Origin: Bacillota bacterium
GTDB lineage: Bacteria > Bacillota > Bacilli > Paenibacillales > UBA4045
Assembly (NCBI GenBank): GCA_023441055.1
Contig: JAEZQY010000061.1
Coordinates: forward strand, 1 to 64,000
DNA: 64,000 bases
Reading direction: 5' to 3'
Shown piece by piece: positions 41,705 through 48,160 of this stretch. The stretch's first letter is position 1. Each line of letters opens with the position of its first letter. The translations under genes and the position numbers were made by a program. The notes below the pieces were generated by a model. The model was not told the DNA's origin. It did no database searches and saw only the letters and a program-made list of their open reading frames with translations.

Positions 41705-43927
41705 ATGACCGGCTCAATCGAGGCGTATGAACATCCGATCGAACATCTAACCGATGAATTGAAGAGACTGGATATTATATTGGAGCAAGAGTTGCTTCAG
41801 ATGAATGTGGAGCCTTCTGAAGCTGAGCCATTCAATGAGATTCCTGGACTGTTCATCAGCGCGTCAGAAGCTAAATCGCTAATGACCGACACCATTAACT
41901 CCCCTACCTATACCTATGAGCAGGAGCAGCGTCTCGCCCAAATTTCGCAATTGATCAGCGATCGACTCCAGCTTGCAGCGCAACTGGGGCGTCAATTACC
42001 AATTGTGGATGCTAGGAGGCGCTTACATCTTAGCGAGATGGAGTATCGCGCGCTGATCGTTGCGCTTGCACCGCATGTCAGCCGCCGCTATGTGAAGCTG
42101 TACGGCCATCTGCAGGATGACATTGGCAACGGTCTGTTGACTGTGGATCTACTGCTCCGATTATGCTGTGAGACACCAGAAGAACGAAGACAGCTCCTGG
42201 ATCGGTTGATAGACCCGACCAGTCTGTTCCGATCCTTGTTACATGGACGTGGTGGCAGCGGTTCAGCTTATGCGCATTCCGCATCGCTCCTCACGCAGCA
42301 GGTGCAGCTGCGTGGACGGCTCACGCACTATCTGCTTGGTATGAATTGGCGTTATGACGGCCCGCTTGGGCACTGCCAGCTGTATACGGTAGAGTCCAAT
42401 CGCAGGTTGCTTCAGGATTCGGGTGAGGGGAGACTACACGAACAGATTGCGGCTCATTGTCGGCAGACGCGTGAGGATTCTGGACTGATTCTGTGGTTGT
42501 TGCGCGGTCCTGCAGGATCTGGTAAGACATACCAAGCCAGGCTAGCCTGCGCTAGCTTGGACAAGGCGCTGCTGGAATGGGACATCTCCCATGCGCCGGA
42601 AGAAGAACAGGCTTTTCATGAAGCTGTTGATGGGTTGCTGCTGGAGGCATCGCTCCAAGATGCCATACCGGCAATCGATCATTTGCATACATTGCAATTA
42701 CCATTGACGCGGACTACAGGCACAGACAGAAGGCAGGAATGGTTAATGGGACGGCTTGCCGCTTATCATGGGCATATCTTCATATTCAGTGAGGAGGAAT
42801 TTAAACCGATACGACCATCACCTGAATGTATCCTGATTGACATCCCGCTGCCGATTCCCGACATTGGCGAGCGCAGAAGGCTGTGGCAGACACTAGCTGG
42901 CGAGTCACTGCGTTTGAATGCCGGCGAGTCCGATGCACTGGCGGGAAAGTTCTTGTTCACCCCTGGTCAGATCGCGGCCAGCGTGGAAGAGGCGCGCAAG
43001 CTAGCCGACTGGCGCCTGCTGCTGAGCGAAGGCGATGAAGAACCAATGTCTGCCTCGCGGCTCCTGCATCAGGCAGCGTATCAATTGATCAACCATCGCT
43101 TGCAGGATAAGGCCGTTAAGCTAGAACCGAAATTCGAATGGACGGATTTGATCCTGCCGACTGAGACGCTTCAGCTGCTGCGGCAAGCTAGCAATCGTGT
43201 ACGGGACCAACATAAGGTTATGCATAGCTGGGGATTCGAGCGGAAGCTACCCTACGGTCGAGGCATCAGCATGCTGTTCACCGGGCCGCCGGGTACAGGC
43301 AAGACCATGTCTGCCATGGTGATGGCCAGAGAGATGGGGGCTGAGCTGTACCGCATTGATCTGTCCAGAGTAGTGAGCAAATACATAGGCGAGACAGAGA
43401 AGAATCTGAGTGATATTTTCGATCAGGCTAGGCAGAGCGGTGCGATTCTGTTCTTCGATGAGGCCGACGCACTGTTCGGCAAGCGCTCAGAGGTCAAGGA
43501 CTCCCATGATAAGTATGCGAATATGGAAACCGCTTACCTCTTGCAGAAGATGGAGGAATATGACGGACTGACCATTCTGGCGACGAACTTCGCGCAGAAT
43601 CTGGATGATGCATTCACTAGACGAATTCAATTCATCGTCAAGTACCCATTCCCGGATGCCGCGCAGCGGGAGCAGCTGTGGCGCGGCGCCTTCCCACGTG
43701 AGACACCTGTCGACGAGCTGGATTATACCTTCCTCTCGCGGAGCTTCGAGCTCTCAGGCGGATCGATTAAGAATGTCGTGCTCACTGCAGCTTATCTGGC
43801 TGCTCGCGAGGGCGATTCGGTCGGGATGAAGCATCTGATCGAAGGCATCATTCAGGAGTACAAGAAGTCGGGCAAGGTACTGCTCAAGGATCGAATGGGT
43901 CCATACGCCGACTATTGGAAGGGTTGA
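41705..43927 (+). CDS. eCIS AAA+ ATPase (Afp15/Pvc15-like)
   Basis: 740 aa. N-terminal helical domain to about residue 240, a first P-loop GPAGSGKT near 267 with a weak Walker B, and a full second AAA+ module with GPPGTGKT near 525, ILFFDEADALFG as Walker B, and the arginine-finger/sensor region NLDDAFTRRIQFIVKYPFPD. A CDC48-like ATPase of this type is present in essentially all eCIS loci and is needed for particle assembly or maturation, probably by unfolding or loading proteins. AAGGAG stands eight bases ahead of the ATG. It ends six bases before the DUF4255 gene. The 130 bases upstream hold only an AT-rich stretch with TATAAT at 41661-41666. Confidence 0.95.
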   Translation: MTGSIEAYEHPIEHLTDELKRLDIILEQELLQMNVEPSEAEPFNEIPGLFISASEAKSLMTDTINSPTYTYEQEQRLAQISQLISDRLQLAAQLGRQLPIVDARRRLHLSEMEYRALIVALAPHVSRRYVKLYGHLQDDIGNGLLTVDLLLRLCCETPEERRQLLDRLIDPTSLFRSLLHGRGGSGSAYAHSASLLTQQVQLRGRLTHYLLGMNWRYDGPLGHCQLYTVESNRRLLQDSGEGRLHEQIAAHCRQTREDSGLILWLLRGPAGSGKTYQARLACASLDKALLEWDISHAPEEEQAFHEAVDGLLLEASLQDAIPAIDHLHTLQLPLTRTTGTDRRQEWLMGRLAAYHGHIFIFSEEEFKPIRPSPECILIDIPLPIPDIGERRRLWQTLAGESLRLNAGESDALAGKFLFTPGQIAASVEEARKLADWRLLLSEGDEEPMSASRLLHQAAYQLINHRLQDKAVKLEPKFEWTDLILPTETLQLLRQASNRVRDQHKVMHSWGFERKLPYGRGISMLFTGPPGTGKTMSAMVMAREMGAELYRIDLSRVVSKYIGETEKNLSDIFDQARQSGAILFFDEADALFGKRSEVKDSHDKYANMETAYLLQKMEEYDGLTILATNFAQNLDDAFTRRIQFIVKYPFPDAAQREQLWRGAFPRETPVDELDYTFLSRSFELSGGSIKNVVLTAAYLAAREGDSVGMKHLIEGIIQEYKKSGKVLLKDRMGPYADYWKG

Positions 43928-43933
43928 ACACTA

Positions 43934-44497
43934 GTGGCTGATTACACGGTAATTACAGACATTGGATTATCGCTGGTCAAGGTGCTGCGTGAAGCACTCG
44001 TACCAGAGCTGATTGCTCATCCGGACGGTGTAGGATTAGCCCACCCGCATGACAAGGGCGATATGAATCTGAGTCTGTACTTATATGAGATTAAGGAGAA
44101 TACGGATTTCCGCAGTAATGATCTCATTGATCAAGGAGATTCACTGCGGTACCCGCCTATTGCGCTCGACCTGTCCTATTTAATCACCGCTCACTCCGCC
44201 TCAGATGTGCTGACGCGAGCGATTGATGAGCATCGGATTATGGGTAAGACGCTGCAGACACTGCATGATCACAATACCTTGAGAGGGGATGATCTAGTCG
44301 GTTCCCTGGCCGGCACGGACGGCGTGTTCCGCATTGTGAAGGAGGATATTCCGCTGGATACGGCGATCAGTCTTTTTCCGGATGTGCCTTACAAGCTCTC
44401 CTTCAATTACAGAATTGGCCCAGTCTATGTGGATTCCAACCGCTCCAAGCCAGCTGCTCGCGTGCGTGAACGCCATGTGAAGCTGAACCAGAAGTAG
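43934..44497 (+). CDS. DUF4255 / Pvc16-type tail terminator
   Basis: 187 aa. The opening VITDIGLSLVKVLREALVPELI, then NLSLYLYEIKENTDFRSN and PIALDLSYLITAHS, are typical of the DUF4255 (Pvc16 N-terminal) family, which caps the end of the tube-sheath opposite the baseplate. GTG start at 43934. Its place between the AAA+ ATPase and the sheath matches many eCIS loci. A gap of 159 bases to the sheath ATG follows, with a strong but distant Shine-Dalgarno sequence. Confidence 0.93.
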   Translation: MADYTVITDIGLSLVKVLREALVPELIAHPDGVGLAHPHDKGDMNLSLYLYEIKENTDFRSNDLIDQGDSLRYPPIALDLSYLITAHSASDVLTRAIDEHRIMGKTLQTLHDHNTLRGDDLVGSLAGTDGVFRIVKEDIPLDTAISLFPDVPYKLSFNYRIGPVYVDSNRSKPAARVRERHVKLNQK

Positions 44498-44588
44498 CGT
44501 GTGAGGAAGGTCGCAGACAGTAGAAATTCCATGTATGTCGCATCGATCAATCGCTAGCGCGAGATGATCTTGCATATTCCAAACCCCG

Positions 44589-44656
44589 AAAGGAGGAACC
44601 GAATTCAGCAGTCTGCCGTCGGTAGATGCGGCTGCTTGGAATATCGGGTAATCAAA
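44589..44656 (+). promoter_or_regulatory. Sheath leader with displaced Shine-Dalgarno and hairpin
   Basis: AAAGGAGGA (44589-44597) is an excellent ribosome site but is followed by no ATG, GTG or TTG at usable spacing; the sheath ATG is at 44657. Between them AGCAGTCTGCC (44607-44617) can pair with GGTAGA...CTGCT (44621-44636) in a hairpin. The sheath itself has only CGGGTAA upstream. The site may act as a standby site. Confidence 0.4.
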
Positions 44657-46342
44657 ATGGCCGAATATCTATCACCAGGTGTTTACGTTGAGGAATTTGA
44701 CAGTGCGGGGCAACCACTTGCAGGCGTAAGCACAAGTACGGCAGGCTTCATCGGAGTCGCGGAGCGCGGTCCGGTCGAAGGCTTGCCAGTACTAGTTACG
44801 AGTATGAATGACTTTAAGAGGAACTATGGGGGCTATCTATCAGACAATCAATTCGGTGTCTATCGCTATCTAGCCTATGCGGTGGATCAATTCTTCGTGA
44901 ATGGCGGTTCACGCGCTTATATTATGCGCGTCGCGCCTTCGGATGCAGCTGTGGCTTCCAGCAAGGGGGACTTCTTCACTGCGACAGCGAAGAATCCCGG
45001 TGCTTGGGGCAATGCAGTCGAATTGTTCGCAGAGCCGTCAAGTAAGGCCAAGACACAAATCTACGAGGATCTTGGCGGCGGCAAGTATCGCGTGAAGAAC
45101 TCGTCGGGCTTCAATGAAGGAGACGCTGTTACATTCAGTAATGGCGAGGAGAAGACTACAAGCAAGGTTGTCGCCGCTCGTGATAACATCATTGAGCTTG
45201 AGAACGCGCTGGAAGGCGATGTGGTGGATAACGGCTTACTGCCTGTGAAGGTGCTGTCCACATCCGAATTCACGCTGCATGTCGTATACGGCGATGAAGT
45301 AGAAACGTATGAGAATGTCTCCTTCAATGTGAGTGCCGCTAACCATGTGAGCAAGGCTGCGTCACGCTCGTCGCTGGTCACGATTGAAGCAGCTGATGCT
45401 GCTGATGTTGCAGCGCTGTTCAGCGAGGGTAATAAGTACGCAACTTCTCTGTCTGGTGGTTCGGACGGCTCGCAGGGCGGGATCAGCCCGTCTAATTATG
45501 TCGGTGAGGATAATGGACCTGGCAAGCGTACAGGGATCCAAGCCTTCGTTGACAATGATCAAGTCAGCATCATGTCGGTGCCTGGCATTACCGATCCGAA
45601 TGTTCAGCTCGCGCTAGTCGCGCATTGCGAGAATTTGGGCAGTCGCTTCGCGATCCTGGATATTCCCAGAGACAAGACCAAGGTGCCGGATGTGCTCTCG
45701 CATCGCGACATCTTCGACTCCAGCTATGCGGCAATGTACAACCCATGGCTGCAGGTGTTCGATCCGCTCGAGAAGCGTAACATCTTCGTACCGCCATCCG
45801 GCTCGGTTGCCGGCGTATATGCGCGCAGCGACAGCTCGCGTGGTGTAGAGAAGGCGCCAGCCAATGAAGTGGTTCGCGGCGTAACTGGGCTCGATGTTCA
45901 GTATAACAAGGGCGAGCAGGATATTCTGAATCCGAAGGGCGTCAACTTAATTCGTACCTTCTCTGGACAAGGCATCCGCATCTGGGGGGCAAGAACTACC
46001 TCCTCGAATGCGTTATGGAAGTATGTGAATGTTCGCCGTCTGTTCATCTTCGTGGAGGAATCCATCAAGGCAGGAACGAACTGGGTCGTATTCGAGCCGA
46101 ACGATGAGCGTCTGTGGGCGCGCGTCCATCGTACGATCGATGCCTTCCTGACTCGTGTATGGCGCGGCGGGGCCTTGCAGGGCTCGTCACCGGGAGAGGC
46201 CTTCTTCATCGATATCAGCAGCAACACGATGACACAAGATGATATCGATAATGGCCGCTTGATCTGTGTAATCGGAATTGCGCCAGTGAAACCAGCTGAG
46301 TTCGTCATATTCCGTATTACTCAGAAGACGAACGAGCAATAA
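44657..46342 (+). CDS. Contractile tail sheath protein
   Basis: 561 aa. YLSPGVYVEEFDSAGQPLAGVSTSTAGFIGVAERGP at the N-terminus and RIWGARTTSSNALWKYVNVRRLFIFVEESI...TRVWRGGALQGSSPGEAFFI at the C-terminus are hallmarks of T4-like/eCIS sheaths; the central region (about 110-270) is variable. The sheath surrounds the tube and contracts to drive it into the target. ATG 44657 is chosen because sheaths of this family start M-A-x-Y-L-S-P-G; an extension to 44564 adds residues unlike the family. Only one sheath gene is present, whereas Afp and PVC carry three. Confidence 0.96.
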   Translation: MAEYLSPGVYVEEFDSAGQPLAGVSTSTAGFIGVAERGPVEGLPVLVTSMNDFKRNYGGYLSDNQFGVYRYLAYAVDQFFVNGGSRAYIMRVAPSDAAVASSKGDFFTATAKNPGAWGNAVELFAEPSSKAKTQIYEDLGGGKYRVKNSSGFNEGDAVTFSNGEEKTTSKVVAARDNIIELENALEGDVVDNGLLPVKVLSTSEFTLHVVYGDEVETYENVSFNVSAANHVSKAASRSSLVTIEAADAADVAALFSEGNKYATSLSGGSDGSQGGISPSNYVGEDNGPGKRTGIQAFVDNDQVSIMSVPGITDPNVQLALVAHCENLGSRFAILDIPRDKTKVPDVLSHRDIFDSSYAAMYNPWLQVFDPLEKRNIFVPPSGSVAGVYARSDSSRGVEKAPANEVVRGVTGLDVQYNKGEQDILNPKGVNLIRTFSGQGIRIWGARTTSSNALWKYVNVRRLFIFVEESIKAGTNWVVFEPNDERLWARVHRTIDAFLTRVWRGGALQGSSPGEAFFIDISSNTMTQDDIDNGRLICVIGIAPVKPAEFVIFRITQKTNEQ

Positions 46343-46394
46343 TCCCTACTAATTTCATTAAGATTCTAATATGACAGGAGAGGAAGAGTAGAAG

Positions 46395-46832
46395 ATGGCA
46401 GGCGAACGCAATGATCCATATCGCAAGTTTCGATTCCGTGTAGAGGTGGAAGGTATTGAGCAGGCTGGCTTCAGCGAAGTATCCGGCTTCGACGCATCCT
46501 TGGATGTTGTGGAGTACCGGGAAGGCACAGACGTTATCACGCCGCGCAAGCTGCCTGGTCTGGCTAAGTACGGCAACATTACTCTGAAGTGGGGCTCGAC
46601 AGAATCTATGGATCTATTCGAATGGATCCAGGATTGCATCGTGGAGGGTGCCGTGGAGCGTAAGACAGTAACGATCATCGCAATTAGCGAAGAGGGCGAG
46701 GATGTGGCGACTTGGCAGGTTATGGAGGCATGGCCGACCAAGTATACTGCGCCTGATTTCAACGCAACTGCATCCGAAGTGGCGATCGAGCTGCTGGAGC
46801 TGGCACATGAAGGCATGCTGAGAACACAGTAA
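46395..46832 (+). CDS. Tail tube protein 1 (gp19/Hcp-like)
   Basis: 145 aa: DPYRKFRFRVEVEGIEQAGFSEVSGFDASLDVVEYREG is the classic start of eCIS/T4-like tube proteins, and WPTKYTAPDFNATASEVAIELLELAHEGM the classic end. Hexameric rings stack into the inner tube. GGAGAGGAAGAG precedes the ATG. It follows the sheath by 52 bases, and a hairpin lies just after its stop codon. A second, diverged tube gene is at 47613. Confidence 0.95.
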   Translation: MAGERNDPYRKFRFRVEVEGIEQAGFSEVSGFDASLDVVEYREGTDVITPRKLPGLAKYGNITLKWGSTESMDLFEWIQDCIVEGAVERKTVTIIAISEEGEDVATWQVMEAWPTKYTAPDFNATASEVAIELLELAHEGMLRTQ

Positions 46833-46842
46833 GATAGAGCAG

Positions 46843-46883
46843 GCGGCAGAGGAACAACGCACAATCGGTTGTTCCTTCGCCGC
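46843..46883 (+). terminator. Hairpin after the first tube gene
   Basis: GCGGC ... GGAACAAC (46851-46858) pairs with GTTGTTCC (46868-46875) ... GCCGC (46879-46883). No T tract follows, so it is more likely an mRNA-stabilising or attenuating structure that raises sheath/tube output over the downstream genes. Confidence 0.5.
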
Positions 46884-46921
46884 TGTTCTGAATGTTGGCA
46901 GCTTGGTGAGCTGGGAGTCAG

Positions 46922-47009
46922 CGTTGCAGGCGGCATAGAAGTCATTAGTAAGGTAGAACAGGACTAAACGGGCGTTGCAGATGGAATGGGAGTCAATAGT
47001 GAGGATAGA
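46922..47009. repeat. Imperfect direct repeat between tube 1 and the assembly gene
   Basis: CGTTGCAGGCGGCATAGAAG... (46922-46957) recurs imperfectly as CGTTGCAGATGGAATGGGAG... (46973-47009), both running on to (T/A)AGT-AGG(T/A)AGA-like sequence. The 203-base gap 46833-47035 has no gene. Confidence 0.5.
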
Positions 47010-47035
47010 TAAGCATGAATACGAGGAGGAGCATC

Positions 47036-47413
47036 ATGTCGTTTAAGACGGAATACGAATTTGAACTGCCCCGCGGCTATGTGGATGAGAACGGCAATCT
47101 GCATCGTAAGGGAACGATGCGGCTGGCGACAGCTGCCGATGAGATACTTCCGATGCGTGACCAGCGCGTCCAACAGAATCCGGGCTATCTGACGATTATT
47201 CTGCTGGCTCGCGTTATTACGAAGCTGGGTGATCTGCGTGCGATCGACACGAAGACGATTGAACGCTTGTTTACAGCGGACCTGGCATTCTTACAGAACT
47301 TCTACCGTGAAGTGAATGAGACGGAGAAGTTGACGGTAAGGGCGATGTGTCCGAAGTGCGAGCATGAGCATGAGGTGGATATTTCTTTTTTGTCCGAGAT
47401 GGAAGGGGCATAA
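47036..47413 (+). CDS. Phage-type tail assembly chaperone (short form)
   Basis: 125 aa. MSFKTEYEFELPRGYVDENG, ATAADEILPMRDQRVQQNPGYLTIILLARVITKLG and a C-terminal CPKCEHEHEVDISFL match the small tail-assembly proteins found between tube genes in eCIS and Mu-like loci. One CxxC pair is visible. AGGAGGAGCATC places the start at ATG 47036. Its last codons contain a T TTT TTG slippery heptamer (47386-47392), and a -1 slip there would add 71 residues encoded to 47607, giving a 190-aa long form, in the manner of lambda gpG/gpGT. The short form is the normal product. Confidence 0.85.
   Translation: MSFKTEYEFELPRGYVDENGNLHRKGTMRLATAADEILPMRDQRVQQNPGYLTIILLARVITKLGDLRAIDTKTIERLFTADLAFLQNFYREVNETEKLTVRAMCPKCEHEHEVDISFLSEMEGA
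47372..47392 (+). promoter_or_regulatory. Candidate -1 programmed ribosomal frameshift signal
   Basis: The heptamer T TTT TTG at 47386-47392 is in the correct X XXY YYZ register of the assembly-chaperone frame. GAGGTG at 47372-47377, 8 bases upstream, resembles the Shine-Dalgarno stimulator of the E. coli dnaX frameshift. A small hairpin CCGG-AGGA-CCGG follows at 47422-47433. The -1 frame from 47392 runs straight into a conserved eCIS reading frame that has no start codon of its own. Confidence 0.75.
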
Positions 47414-47607
47414 GTCTGTACCCGGAGGACCGGCTCTACGAGGAGACGGGCTTCATCGCCTATTACTTCCATTGGCCCCATGATGAAATTATGAATCTGG
47501 AGCATCGAGAGCGCCGCAGATGGTGTGAAGAGATTTCCAAGATCAATCGCAAGATGAATGATGAGCCGGAGAAGAACAATCCATTCGATGTCTTCAAGAA
47601 GAGGTGA
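47392..47607 (+). CDS. DUF6760-like eCIS protein, probably made only as a -1 frameshift fusion
   Basis: 71 codons in the -1 frame relative to the upstream gene. The conserved part, LYPEDRLYEETGFIAYYFHW then EIMNLEHRERRRWCEEISKIN and the end NPFDVFKKR, resembles the short DUF6760 proteins of eCIS loci (recognised from memory). From the in-frame stop at 47371 to this motif there is no ATG, GTG or TTG. The only unorthodox initiator with a ribosome site is CTG 47416, seven bases after GGAAGGGG. Expression as a C-terminal extension of the assembly chaperone is therefore the simpler reading, as in phage gpGT. The next gene (tube 2) starts six bases after its stop codon. Confidence 0.75.
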   Translation, partial: VRDGRGISLYPEDRLYEETGFIAYYFHWPHDEIMNLEHRERRRWCEEISKINRKMNDEPEKNNPFDVFKKR

Positions 47608-47612
47608 CAAGC

Positions 47613-48056
47613 ATGAATCACCGAGGTGCTGCGAATAGACCTAATGTAGTAGGCGCTTATCGGTTTATGGTCGAGCTCGACGGAATGCTGGTTGCCGGAT
47701 TCTCGGAGGTCACGGGCTTAAGCTCTGAGCTGGAGGTAATGGAGGTGGCCGAGGGTGGGCTAAATGCGTATGCGCATCGTCTGCCGGTTCGAGTCAAGCT
47801 GCAGCCCATCGTACTCAAGCGCGGGATGACGGTGACCAACGAGCTATGGAATTGGTATGCAGATGTGATGGGCGGCATTGTCGAACGCAAGAGCGGCTCC
47901 ATCATTCTGTACAATGAGCGGGATCAGGAATTCCGACGATGGAATTTCTATGATGCTTATCCTACGAAGTGGACGGGACCTGATCTGAATGCGGCGTCCA
48001 GTGACATTGCTGTTGAGATGATTGAGTTAACACATAATGGCTTTAAGGCGAGGTAA
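47613..48056 (+). CDS. Tail tube protein 2 (gp19-like, Afp5/Pvc5 position)
   Basis: 147 aa, clearly related to tube 1 but diverged: VVGAYRFMVELDGMLVAGFSEVTGLSSELEV at the N-terminus, VERKSGSIILYNERDQEFRRWNFYDAYPTKWTGPDLNAASSDIAVEMIELTHNGF at the C-terminus. In Afp and PVC the second tube protein forms the ring that joins the main tube to the baseplate hub. GAGGTGA (ending in the preceding stop codon) is six bases from ATG 47613, and a GTG at 47604 is less likely. Confidence 0.94.
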   Translation: MNHRGAANRPNVVGAYRFMVELDGMLVAGFSEVTGLSSELEVMEVAEGGLNAYAHRLPVRVKLQPIVLKRGMTVTNELWNWYADVMGGIVERKSGSIILYNERDQEFRRWNFYDAYPTKWTGPDLNAASSDIAVEMIELTHNGFKAR

Positions 48057-48058
48057 CT

Positions 48059-48160
48059 GTGTACGCGCAACCCTATGCCAGTATCCCGTTCGCTCAGATG
48101 AATGGCCTTGCAGGTAACTGGTGCGTGCAGCGTTGGAAAGTGAAGCTGCATGGCGCGTAA
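48059..48160 (+). CDS. Possible 33-aa small ORF
   Basis: GTG 48059 opens 33 codons (VYAQPYASIPFAQMNGLAGN..., ending KLHGA) that fill the gap between tube 2 and the 968-aa gene and overlap the latter by eleven bases. The upstream AGGTAACT is a poor ribosome site. The 13-mer CGAGGTAACTGTG brackets it (48049-48061 and 48161-48173). I cannot tell whether it is translated. Confidence 0.2.
   Translation: MYAQPYASIPFAQMNGLAGNWCVQRWKVKLHGA

Noticed and set aside
47416..47607. Independent translation of the DUF6760-like frame from CTG 47416
   Set aside because: GGAAGGGG does lie seven bases upstream, but CTG starts are very rare and a canonical slippery heptamer with SD-like stimulator stands just before; kept only as an alternative.
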